A DNA stretch of 64,000 nt from Ahaetulla prasina (lineage: Eukaryota; Chordata; Lepidosauria; Squamata; Colubridae), in assembly GCF_028640845.1 (NCBI RefSeq), contig NC_080541.1, positions 37,424,435 through 37,488,434 of the forward strand, read 5' to 3'. Positions within the stretch are counted from its first letter, which is position 1. Every line of letters starts with the position of its first letter. Shown here one piece after another: positions 13,116-22,979 of this stretch. The position numbers were made by a program, and so were the translations under genes. The notes beneath the pieces were generated by a model. The model was not told the DNA's origin. It saw only the letters and a program-made list of their open reading frames with translations, and did no database searches.

Positions 13116-13360
13116 TTAGATAGCCTTTTTATTATTTATTTATCAAACTTAGATACCGCCCATCTCTCTCACCGAGCGAGTGAGCTTTTGCATCGCAGCA
13201 TCTAAAACAACTGCGTGTTAAGGAAAAAGTGCGGTGCAACCTTCGGAATTAGATCGGATTGTGCTGGGACTTCTGGAGAGAGATGCTCCCAGGGACCTAA
13301 AAGAAAAACAGTGATTGAAGGATTGTTTTCTTTTCTGCAAAATCCCAAGAAATCAATACA

Positions 13361-13780
13361 GGTAGTACTCGATCGACTTAATAACAGTTCGTTTACTGAT
13401 TGAAGTTAAATATCACGGAAAAAAGTGACTTATGACCATTTTTTTCACACATGACCATTGCAGCATTCCCATGGTCAGGTGATTTACAATTGGATGCTTA
13501 AAAATTGGTTTGTATTTATGATGATTATGAGTGTCCTGGGTTGCCACCTTCTGACAAGCAAAGTCTTTTGCGACCTTCTGACAAGCAAAATCAAGGGGGA
13601 AACTGGATTCACTTAACAATCATGATTAACAATCATAATTTAACAGCTGCAGTGATTCAATTAACAAATGTGGCAAGAAAAATTGTAAAATGGAGCAAAA
13701 TTCACTTAACAAATTTCTCACTTAGCAATCTAAATTCTGGGCTCAATTGTGGTCATAAGTTGAGGACTACCTATACTTAA
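13361..13780. mobile_element. Inverted-repeat DNA element, AGGTAGTACTCGA...TTGAGGACTACCT
   Basis: Ends are near-perfect inverted copies (AGGTAGTACTCGA and TTGAGGACTACCT). The interior is rich in CACTTAACAA and CGACCTTCTGACAAGC motifs that recur in the elements at 15747-16100 and 61748-62318. No coding capacity. The target duplication is unclear: ATAC flanks both ends. Confidence 0.75.
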
Positions 13781-13792
13781 CAGACTTGCTTT

Positions 13793-13925
13793 CAGGGGTG
13801 GGTTCTACTTACCTTTACTACCGGTTCGCAATTGGAGCACGCATGCATGCGCAGAAGCCCCTTGATGATGGGGCAGGTAGGCAGAGGCTATAGAACCGGG
13901 CAGAACCGGGAGCAACCCACCCCTG
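13793..13925. mobile_element. hAT-type MITE, about 133 bp
   Basis: Ends CAGGGGTGGGTTCTAC and AGCAACCCACCCCTG are inverted repeats. Flanks CTTGCTTT (13785-13792) and CCTGCTTT (13926-13933) differ at one base, an 8-bp target duplication typical of hAT. The interior holds a CATGCATGCG stretch. Confidence 0.85.
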
Positions 13926-14111
13926 CCTGCTTTCCCCACATTGAGCTTCTCCATCTTTGTTAGACTACAATAGACTACAACTCCCATCACTTTGGCCAAC
14001 TAGGAATAACAGAGATTTCTTAACAAAGGGAGACCACTAGGTAGGGGAAGGTAAGGCTGATGCAGACCAAAGTATGTCTGAAGGGGAAGCAGGAATTTGG
14101 ACAGTCTAAAG

Positions 14112-14352
14112 TAGTGATGGTTAATCTTCTCAGCACCAAGTGCCAAAACTGGAGCGCGCACCCGGGACGGAGCACCAGAACTAGGAAGAGAGCAGCTGGC
14201 CAGCGTCCATGTGCATGGTGGCCAGCTGCTCCTCCGGGTTCCGGCACTTTCTGGTGTGCATGCGCATAATGAAACCCGGAAGAACAGCTGTCAACGGCAC
14301 ACATGCCCACAGAGAGGACTCTGGCACGCGTGCCATAGGTTCGCCATCACGA
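14112..14352. mobile_element. hAT-type MITE, 241 bp, perfect 8-bp TSD
   Basis: Ends TAGTGATGGTTAATC and GTTCGCCATCACGA. The target duplication GTCTAAAG is perfect at 14104-14111 and 14353-14360. The interior contains CAGCTGGCCAGCGTCC and its inverted partner GGTGGCCAGCTGCTC, and shares GTGCCATAGGTTCG-type ends with 22517-22678. Confidence 0.9.
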
Positions 14353-14360
14353 GTCTAAAG

Positions 14361-15746
14361 GCTACTGTTGGACAGTTTTCTCCTCTTTCCTCACAAATGT
14401 CACTGAATTGTCTACATTTCATCTCTATAGCTGGCAAGAATTCCCAAATTCCCAACCAATGCATAATTATATCAGTATCCCATGACTGGCTTTATAGAAA
14501 TCAACACAGGCAGGGATTCTATGTTAAGTAGTGCACCCAGGTTGGTTGAGATGAGGAAACCATGATGTAGAAGACCTTCAACTCTCCTTCCCCAACTTTT
14601 CTTCTACTGTCTCTACTCTTCCTATTTGCGGCAGCGATCAGTTCTAGCTAGGAACAAATTATAAGTCTTATAATTTAAATATAAAAATATAAAAATTATT
14701 TTAATAGGACTTTTAAAGCAGATTTATTTTTGCCAGAGTTTATGGTATATTTGTCACTTGCAGTTGAGATCTTTTTTTCTGCTTCTAGAAATCAGTTTTT
14801 ACACAAAAGCTGGATGTTGACAATATTTATTTCATCTCCTTTGCAATAGGTGCATCACTACCCCTATTGATCCTTTCTATTTAGGAAATGAGAACATTGG
14901 TTAGATTATATGTCTGATGTAGCTTGTGGACAATGTTTGCAGTAGTTTGTTAGATTATGTAATATCCATGTGCATACATAATATATTGCACAACATTGCA
15001 GATAGTTTTATATTTGCCTATCTGGATTAAGAAAGATATGCATACATATTATCATGCCTACATATTATATTGTTATCATGCATACATATTATATATTGTT
15101 CTACAATCAACATGAAGGTTTGGCACCAATTCTGTTTGGAAATATGGTTATATATGAACTGAAATCATTTTCCAGGTTGAATGTGATTTACAAAGATCAT
15201 CCAGTTGACTTTAAACTTCTATTCTAAATGGAGTTTTCTTTCTACAATTTATCTAGTTCAGACAAAACTGTTATGCAGCAGGTGCTGAGTAGCTCTTGCA
15301 GATGGAACAGCTTGCATTGTGTATGCATGAAATGAACACAGTCAACCAGAGGTTTATTGCTGGCTGTTGTTTTATCTCCTCCACAGTTCCAAGACAGCTA
15401 GAGAGATATGATTGTTAAGAATACAGATAGAAGAGCATAAAAGGGACATATGAGAATGATAAGATAATGTGCCAAATATTGGCCGGAGAGATAAACTGAC
15501 TAGTCCGCTCCCATTCGTTTTAATATTCCAACTGGTGCTACAATAGGAAACTGGGGTTGACCAAACAATCTTGAAATACCAGAATTGCTTATTTCAGTGT
15601 TAAACCTTAATGCAGTTTCTTTGATTTTGGCATTGTGCAATACATGATTTCACTCATTTTATACTTTGTACTACCATCATCAGACCATAGCTCAACATGT
15701 CTCTAAAACCCTCGCTTAGTATGTATAGTGTATGAATCCCACCAGT
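14361..15746. other. Intergenic DNA, nothing recognised
   Basis: AT-rich intergenic sequence between CA13 and RBIS. Apart from short ATACATATTAT-like repetitions near 15040-15100, no gene, RNA or known repeat could be supported. Confidence 0.6.
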
Positions 15747-16100
15747 ACAGGGTAGTCCTTGACTTATGGCCATAATTGAGCCCATCACTTCTGTTGTTAA
15801 GTAAGACATTTGTTAAGTTAGTTTTGCCCCATTTTACGACTTTCTTGCTTCAGTTGTTAAGTGAATCACTGTAATTAATAAGTTAGTAACCTGGATGTTA
15901 AGTGAATCCGACCTCTCCATTCACTTTGCTTGACAGAAGGTCGCAAAAGGGGACCACATGACCTTGGGACACAGCAACAGTCATAAATATGAACCTGTTG
16001 TCAAGCATCTGAATTTTGATCACAGGATCATGGGGATGGCGCAAAGGTCATAACTCTGGAAACAGTCATAAATCACTTTTTTCAGGGCCAATGTAACTTC
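15747..16100. mobile_element. Inverted-repeat DNA element, 5' part (split)
   Basis: Begins CAGGGTAGTCCTTGACTTAT and continues with TTGTTAAGTGAATC, GACAGAAGGTCGCAAAAGG and a CAGTCATAAATCAC-type end. Same family as 13361-13780 in reverse orientation. It breaks at the CR1 copy that follows; its last about 27 bp reappear at 16648-16674. Confidence 0.8.
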
Positions 16101-16647
16101 AGAGGATAATTAGAACTGCAGAAAAAATAATTGCTACCAACCTGCCTTCCATTGAGGACCTGTATACTGCACGAATCAAGAAGAGGGCCGTGAAAATATT
16201 TACAGATCCCTAACATCCAGGACATAAACTGTTTCAACTCCTACCCTTAAAACGACGCTATAGAGCACTGCACACCAGAACAACTAGACACAAGAACAGT
16301 TTTTTCCCGAAGGCCATCACTCTGCTAAACAAATAATTCCATCAACACTGTCAGACTATTTACTGAATCTGCACTACTATTAATCTTCTCATAGTTCCCA
16401 TCACCAATCTCTTTCCACTTATGACTGTATGACTGTAACTTGTTGCTGGCAATCCTTATGATTTATATTGATATACTGACCATCAATTGTGTTGTAAATG
16501 TTGTACCTTGATGAACATATCTTTTCTTTTATGTACACTGAGAACATATGCACCAAGACAAATTCCTTGCGTGTCCAATCACACTTGGCCAATAAAATTC
16601 TATTCTATTCTATTCTATTCTATTCTATTCTATTCTATTCTATTCTA
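16098..16647 (+). mobile_element. CR1/L3-type LINE, 5'-truncated, with (TTCTA)10 tail
   Basis: Best preserved CR1 copy in the window. 16098-16300 retains a readable end of the reverse-transcriptase frame, including LPSIEDLYTARIKKRAVKIF and, in another frame, [14 protein letters not shown]. It is followed by the CR1 3' UTR, CACACTTGGCCAATAAAA and about ten TTCTA units (16598-16647). Truncated upstream as usual for LINE copies. Confidence 0.88.
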
Positions 16648-16674
16648 AACTGCTGTTGTAAGGCGAGGACTGTA
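16648..16674. mobile_element. Inverted-repeat DNA element, 3' remnant
   Basis: AACTGCTGTTGTAAGGCGAG followed by GACTGTATT matches the terminal segment expected of the element interrupted at 16098, identifying both pieces as one older copy. Confidence 0.65.
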
Positions 16675-16785
16675 TTGTGCAACACTATTTAATATATGCA
16701 TGTCTTTTTAAAGTAAAACACCTAAAACGCCCTGGCCTTCTTATAGTTCTCAATTTTAAAATCAGGAGGAGTCTGATAACACCTT

Positions 16786-16900
16786 TTCAGATTAACAAAT
16801 TGTCTGAGAAGTCATAAGCTTTTATGAGCCATAGGTCACTTCATCAGATGCGATGTCGTGACTAGACTGATGTGGTGTAGGATTTAAATTGGGATAAGGT
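16786..16900. repeat. Interspersed repeat fragment, family uncertain
   Basis: AAGTCATAAGCTTTTATGAG and CACTTCATCAGATGCGATGT look like a vertebrate interspersed repeat. A related phrase (CATCTGACAAAGTGAGCTGT) is at 17953-17972. I cannot assign a family from memory with confidence. Confidence 0.45.
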
Positions 16901-18224
16901 GAGGGGGAGGAGGAGGAGGCAGAAGGTAGAGTGGTTATGCAGGCATAGGTTACGCATAAAACAAATGATAAGTGCCTGATTAATTGTAATATGTTAAAAA
17001 CGCATTATGTATGTTGAGAATTCTTTTTTGCTTGTTTGTGTAGGAAAACCCAATTTAGCTTTATTTCAAATGCTTTGACATATATAATCATGTTTAACCA
17101 ATTGTCTTATTGACAGCTTGCAGTCTGTTAAGTGAACTAAATCCTTAAAGGCTAAGAATGCATTTCTTTTGTATCATAATTCACTTTATAGAATCCAAGG
17201 GCCACTAACTCTAGGATTCTGTTTTCTTGGGATGGTAATAAAAAAAAAGAAAAAAGCCTGGGAGATCCTCCTGCTTTACTCACAGAGGGACCTTCCTAAA
17301 TGAAGCTCTACTTCATGCTAAAATCAGAAGAGGGGAGAGCAGTTCTGGCTGTAGTGATTTGTCCTAGGCTTGTAATCAATTGCCATGTGATCATCCCTTA
17401 AGTCTTTGATCTTGCACTTCTCTCCTGTTACCAATGAGAACTGTAGGAGAAATACATCTGAAAGCTGTACTTGCTTTCAGCTGCTCCCTTTCTTCTATCA
17501 TCACAATGAATCCCACTGTCCCACTGTAGATCTTCGAAAGATGACAATTTCTTTGAGAGCGACAGCAGAACTACGTTGCTGAAATAAGATGATCTTGGAA
17601 GAAAATAAGGAAAAATAACCATAACCAGCCCAAGGATTTGGTGAGCAGACAAGAAGGCATTCAGGGTAGCTAGGAGGTGTTTCATCCAGGTCAAGAATTC
17701 AGGATCTTTGTTCTGTCTCAGTGCTCTTGAATTTCTTCCACAACAGAGTCCTAAATTCTGCTTCATGCCTGAAATATTTTGAAGTAAGTAAGATTTTACC
17801 ATATTACCGTTGTTAGTTGGTAAGTCATTTGTAACCTATTTTACATGTACTGTGACCTACATTTGCAAAATTATCTGTCCCCTCCACACACACACACTTT
17901 CCTCCTCTGCCTTATCCTGATTTTAATGCAACACCAATAAGTCACTCTGTGCATCTGACAAAGTGAGCTGTCACTCACAAAAGCTTTGCATTTTAATTCC
18001 ATTAATTATACAGTTCTGAACAGTCATTACCAAACTTCTGATTTTTAGCTAACATAGGCTAATGCAACTGTCCTCTTACAATGTCCATGGATTTTAGATT
18101 CTCTGTCAAAAGCTTCCCTTAAGTGGTTGTGTAAATTAAGGCTACCTTTATTTTAAATACAGATATAGAATGGCACAAATAAAATCATGTTTTTTAAGAA
18201 GAGGAAGTTTAGAGAGCCAGTTAG
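16901..18224. other. Intergenic DNA with degraded repeats
   Basis: No gene recognised. 17795-17945 resembles the repeat around the (AC)n at 9210-9400. The 124-codon open frame at 17428-17802 (minus) has no family resemblance I recognise and no splice or codon support. Confidence 0.5.
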
Positions 18225-18232
18225 GTTTAGGG

Positions 18233-18573
18233 CAGGGGTTGACAACCTTAAACCCTCAAAGAGCCACAAAGGTCCTAACTGGAAGCCGCCCGTTCAATTC
18301 TGGAGCCAACCAGAAGTGCGATTTCCCACCGTAGAGTCTCCTCCTAGTACGGTGTCCTTTTCCCTCTACTTGTCCTAACCAAAAGCCCTATCAATTGTGG
18401 AGCTGATCAGAACTCCACCCCCCCTCTTGTCATAAAGTCTCCTGGGACGCCATGCTTTCCCCCCTTAGCCAGAAACTCCTCTCCAAATTGTGGCACTGAC
18501 CAGCGACAGGGAGGTGCAGCAAAGGGATGAAAGAGCCACATGCTGCTCCAGAGCCGCAGGTTGCTGACCCCTG
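18233..18573. mobile_element. hAT-type non-autonomous element, 341 bp, perfect TSD
   Basis: Ends CAGGGGTTGACAACC and GGTTGCTGACCCCTG. Perfect 8-bp target duplication GTTTAGGG at 18225-18232 and 18574-18581. The interior (CAAAGAGCCACAAAGGTCC, AGTCTCCTCCTAGTACGGTG, CTATCAATTGTGGAGC) matches 60992-61336 over its whole length in the same orientation. No transposase coding. Confidence 0.93.
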
Positions 18574-18581
18574 GTTTAGGG

Positions 18582-18880
18582 GTTAAGGCATTAGCCTAGA
18601 AACCAGGAGCATTCCAATCACTCAGCCTAGTTCACCTTACAGGTTTGTTGTCCTTGGGAAAAATAGGAGGAGGAAGGTATATTTGCAGCTTTATTTATAA
18701 ATTAATAAATGCAGGATAAAAATTAATTAAAAATTAAATAAAGAGAGTTAGTTGGGCCAGTGGTTAAGCAGCCAGACTGGAAACTAGGAGGTGGCGAGTT
18801 GTAGCCCACCTTAGGCATGAAGCCAGCTGGGTGACCTTGGGCTAGTCTTTCTGCTCTAAATATAAGGCAATAACAAGCCA
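18582..18880 (+). mobile_element. Two tandem tRNA-derived SINE fragments
   Basis: 18582-18735 (GGTTAAGGCATTAGCC, then AATAGGAGGAGGAAGG, ending in an A-rich AAATTAAATAAAG tail) and 18745-18860 (GCCAGTGGTTAAGCAG, CAGCTGGGTGACCTTGGGC) are both copies of a tRNA-derived squamate SINE. Further copies are at 32103-32338, 40190-40300, 40449-40660 and 52500-52760. Confidence 0.7.
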
Positions 18881-18899
18881 CTTCTGAAATCTCATCAAA

Positions 18900-20640
18900 A
18901 AAATAGCACATTGTGGTACTGAGATGACAAAGCAGACTGAGGATAGAGGACGTACCACAGCTTTTTGCATACTTTTTAAAAATACATTTCCAATATATAG
19001 AAACTAGCATGATAAGGAATGAGAGAGCATGTTTTTTGTTTGCAAAGTTTTGATGTATTTAAATGTGCCATTCCTTGCCTGCAGTCTAAATTTATATTCA
19101 GTTCTTTTTATCAGCTGATTTCACAGCACATCTTGACTCAGACTATTATAACTAAATTGGATTTTCATTTATGCAGAATGCAATGGAACATCAGTCCTCT
19201 CCCCACTTATAAGGCAGCAGTGGGGAAAACTGAATGTCTTACTGCCCTATTTGTGGGTGATAGCTGGTCTCTACATGCAAAACAATGATGTACAACATGA
19301 AAGCTGATCTGAACTACAAGCCCTAAGAATGTTAACTTGTGTATGCATCGCCATCTTCAGTTTGCTATTAATATTGCAATCAGTGGTAGCTCTGATGATG
19401 TTACTGTACCTAGTTTCGGTAAATGAACTATCTGCAAGAAAACAACCAAGCTCACAGAGCACCAAGAACCCCTTATTTCAACCCTGTGCTACAAATATTC
19501 TCCTTTACGGATCTTGCGATGTGAACACAGATTTTAAAGCCATCTTATTCAAAACAACTACTGTACTGAGATTACCAAATATTACTGCATAATAGTCCTT
19601 ATTCAATTTGCTATTTGTCAAGCATATATTTTAACAAGAACAGCTTGTCAGCTCTATATTAAAGTAGCATGACTGATATTCATACAAGATATAATTTTAA
19701 TTGCAATGCTGTATCATCAAAAAGCAATAATGTGGGCTTTGCAGGAAGATTTTATCTCATTTTTGTAAGGCAGTACTAGAGTATGGTAGTAACAAATAAA
19801 GTTGGTGACCTATTCTGCAATAATTAACCATATGCCCACAGAGAACTCACAGGAAGGTCATAAGGTTGATAAACTTACATACAAAAACACATACACAGAC
19901 TGTTTGAAAGTGTTGAGCACAAGAGATTACTGGTGAAGAATATTGTACATGTTCTATGAGTGTTGCAATAGTTGAGAAAAGTTTGGAAGCTCCTCATATC
20001 CCTTTAACGGACTGGTGTCGCAGAGCCTCATGATGATTACAGCAGATGAAAACATCCAGTTTTCTGTCTTAGAAGGAAGGTGGGCTCAACAGATGGTGAT
20101 AACTCAGGAGCCAGAGGAGACAAAATGGCCCGCCAGGCCCATCCAGCAACAGTCCAGTTTGGCCACACTTTTCAACTCTATTCAATTTATTATCTTCAAT
20201 TTGTATAGCAGCCCCATCTCTCATACATGACCCTTAGTGCTTAGCTACTTAGTGCTGGACTGGGGATGTTGCCAATCAGATGACAATTCAGTAGTCGTGG
20301 TGGAAGCAGAGCTGGTGTTAACTTTCAGCCAGTTGGCAACAACGGCAGCGAATTTGGCTCCAAGTGATCCTCTTCTAGCAACAGCATCCTCTGCTTGGCG
20401 GTCACGGTGACAGTGATTCAGGTTGTCTGGTTTCAGGATTCCAAATTTCTCTGCAACTGGAAGGCTGGTAGACACTGAAAGTGGGAACGGGATTGGGCCA
20501 ATTATTGCGCTGGTAGGCCAGCATGAACCCTTATGGTTGTTGTGGAGCTCCCATACTCTGGACAGCTATCAACTTCTCTCCGACATGATAAAGCAGGATT
20601 CTGATTGTGCCACCTGCTCCAGCTGTCTCTACCAGCTGGG
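18900..20640. other. Intergenic DNA, nothing recognised
   Basis: AT-rich to neutral sequence between the SINE cluster and the RBIS promoter. Short open frames (for example 19019-19288 and 19329-19592, plus) show no recognisable domain. No RNA gene was identified. Confidence 0.55.
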
Positions 20641-20648
20641 CTTATTCT

Positions 20649-20781
20649 AGAGGTCTTCAAATTTGGCAGCTTTAAGACTTGTGGACTTCAACTCCTGGAA
20701 TTCTATGCTATGCTATGCCGGCTGGAGAATTCTGGGAGTTGAAGTCCAGAAGTCTTAAAGCTGCCAAGTCTGAAGACCTCT
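20649..20781. mobile_element. Foldback element 1 (imperfect palindrome)
   Basis: Ends AGAGGTCTTCAAA and TCTGAAGACCTCT. The arms are built on GACTTGTGGACTTCAACTCC and its inverse GGGAGTTGAAGTCCAG around a CTATGCTATG centre. A small non-autonomous DNA transposon. It lies only 3 bp from a second element with the same core arms. Confidence 0.75.
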
Positions 20782-20784
20782 GAG

Positions 20785-20919
20785 CAGGGGTCTCCAACCT
20801 TGGTCCCTTTAAGACTTGTGGACTTCAACTCCCAGAGTCCCTCAGCCAGCAAAGCTGGCTGAGGAACTCTGGGAGTTGAAGTCCACAAGTCTTAAAGGGA
20901 CCAAGGTTGGAGACCCCAG
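20785..20919. mobile_element. Foldback element 2 (near-perfect palindrome)
   Basis: 135-bp near-perfect palindrome: CAGGGGTCTCCAACCTTGG and CCAAGGTTGGAGACCCC at the ends, AGCCAGC and GCTGGCT at the centre. hAT-like termini. The flanks CCTCTGAG and CTCTGGAG are only similar, so the target duplication is doubtful. Confidence 0.8.
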
Positions 20920-20999
20920 CTCTGGAGCCTTATTCAAAACGAAGCGCCTGCGAGGCCAAATGGATACGGCGGGCAGGTCCTCCAACAACACCCGCGTCC

Positions 21000-21330
21000 T
21001 TTCCCTCACTAGCTATCGGGGCCGAGAACTACGTCACCCCGTCCCGCTGAAGTGGGACAAGGGAACCCCGAAGAAGTTCAACAACAGGGGGAGGGGGAGG
21101 GGGGAGAGGAGAACTACCCGTCGCGCTCGAATGACGGAGCACCATCTCTTGGCCGAGTCCAAAGAGGCGGAGCTTCGCCACCACGTGGACCGGCTTCCGG
21201 ATGGCGTCTTGTGGTTGCGAAGAAGAGTTGAAGTCTAAGGGGGAACCGCATTTGAACATTGTCGCTCCCCCCCCTCCCCGGCTTGGGGTTTTTCTCGCTC
21301 CCTTTCTCCGCGGACAGACTAAAAAGTGAG
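21000..21330 (+). promoter_or_regulatory. RBIS: RBIS CpG promoter and non-coding first exon
   Basis: CpG-rich block with, in order, a canonical E-box CACGTG (21182-21187), an ETS-type CTTCCGG (21194-21200) running straight into a YY1-like ATGGCG (21201-21206), and C/T-rich initiator-like sequence (21276-21308). A strong donor AAAAA|GTGAGT at 21326 would end a non-coding exon 1 and splice to the acceptor at 22976. The exact start site is inferred. The ATG at 21201 is in a short unrelated frame. Confidence 0.7.
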
Positions 21331-21524
21331 TTTGCTAAATCGTAAATTGAGTTCTATGGCAGCGTTGCAGCATTGGTTGACTACCCAGAAGATGCTAAGG
21401 TCGGACTGGGGCCAGCACGGCTAATAACAGCTCCTACCCGCCCAGGTTTTTTAATTTTCATTGCTGCTGGTTTTTTATATGAATAAATATTTATATGAAT
21501 ATGATTCATTAGAACAATGAATCA

Positions 21525-21675
21525 GTGGAACGACTTGCCTCTAGAAGTTGTAGTTTTTAAGAAGAGGTTGGACAGCCATTTGTCTGAAATGGTATAGGGT
21601 TTCCTGCCTAAGCAGGGGGTTGGACTAGAAGACCTCCAAGGTCCACTCCAGCTCTTGTTGTTCTGTTTTATATTG
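21525..21675 (+). mobile_element. CR1-type LINE 3' end
   Basis: CAGTGGAACGACTTGCCTC, AAGAAGAGGTTGGACAGCC and GGTTGGACTAGAAGACCTCC are the familiar end of the CR1 reverse-transcriptase frame and 3' UTR. It ends near TTGTTGTTCTGTTTT. Lies in RBIS intron 1. Confidence 0.75.
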
Positions 21676-22180
21676 TTTTATGGTTGACACGTTTTAAATA
21701 AATATGAGCAGCTATATAAATAAATAGGCCTGTTCAATGACATTTAATTTAGATTAGGTTAGGTTAGGTGTCAGCTCTTGAAAAATGTGCCTTCCAACCC
21801 ATGGTGAATCTGTACACTTTATGTTATGGCCTGTTATGTCTCTCATTTCACCGGAATCCTTCACGATACTTGTGAGTTGCCCCAGCGCTGTTGCTAAAGC
21901 CAGTCAGCAGGAAGAGTGAGAGTTACCTCTTCTGGTCAACTCTACTATCCAGAAGGCTGATAAGATGCTAGATTAACTTTGCCATCTGTTGTCAGCGAAG
22001 TATAGCAGCTTTGCAGAAATGAGACTACCTTACTTTGTATATTCCCATGTCTATGTTATTTTTAAACCTTTGTGCTCCTCCCACAGCCACAGAAGGGGGC
22101 TAAACAAGGGTCAAAGAAGGGTAGGGATGGATAAGCCCTAACCACCCACTTTATGCTGATTCTGAATTACTTTTTAAAGT

Positions 22181-22207
22181 CACACACACACACACACACA
22201 CACACAC
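22181..22207 (+). repeat. (CA)13 microsatellite
   Basis: Perfect CA run in RBIS intron 1. Confidence 0.95.
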
Positions 22208-22516
22208 TTCTGGTGGAGAGAAACACAGACATGATTGTTATTGGTAGATGGAACATCAACAAAAATGACTATTCACTGTTTAACTAGTCATTGGAAAATA
22301 TGCCATGAATATAGAGGAATGTCAGTCATGTGCCCAAATGACTTAAAAGGTGCAATGGTATCAATATTATAGAATGCTCTGCCCATATAGCCCATCTGTT
22401 TTCTTTCCTGCAGGTTTTATTTTTTCTTACAATTAATTAATTTAGGAAGTCTCTTTAGTTATGTTAGTGAATATAGTTAATATCAGCATTATTAAAGATG
22501 ATAGAAGGTCTAGCAC

Positions 22517-22678
22517 CATGATGGTGAACCTATGGCACGCATGCCAGAGATGACACACAGAGCCCTCTCTGTGGGCACACACACCATTACCAGCTGCTGT
22601 TCCAGGTTCTGTCATGCGCATGTGCACCGGAACCCGAAAGAGCAGCTGGCCGCCATACACATGGTTAACCATCACTGC
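22517..22678. mobile_element. hAT-type MITE, 162 bp, perfect 8-bp TSD
   Basis: Ends CATGATGGTGAACCTATGG and GGTTAACCATCACTGC. Perfect target duplication TCTAGCAC at 22509-22516 and 22679-22686. Same family as 14112-14352. In RBIS intron 1. Confidence 0.9.
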
Positions 22679-22979
22679 TCTAGCACATTGCCCAGAGCTA
22701 GAAAAAAGGAACCTCATCATGCAGAAATAGAGATGTAGATAATATATTTGCAATAAAAGTAGATAATAGATAATATATTTGTAATAAAAAGGTAGATCAC
22801 AAGAAGCAGTTGATGGAAGAAGTCTTGTTCTGAAAATGCACCCTTCGATAATTCATTCAATAAGGAATATACCAGAAATGATAATCTTTCCAACTAGTGA
22901 AATAGGTATTATTTAAATCATTAACTTGAGTGTTTGACTAATTATTACAAAATTTTAAAATATTTACTTACTTTAGGTC

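Noticed and set aside
12238..13123. Overlapping open frames on both strands
   Set aside because: CpG island and GA-rich tract give few stops. No domain or splice support beyond CA13 exon 1.
20816..21238. 140-codon plus-strand open frame
   Set aside because: Runs through a palindromic MITE into the CpG promoter; no family resemblance.
21751..21768. TTAGG-like run
   Set aside because: Three imperfect units; no meaning as a telomeric repeat in a vertebrate.
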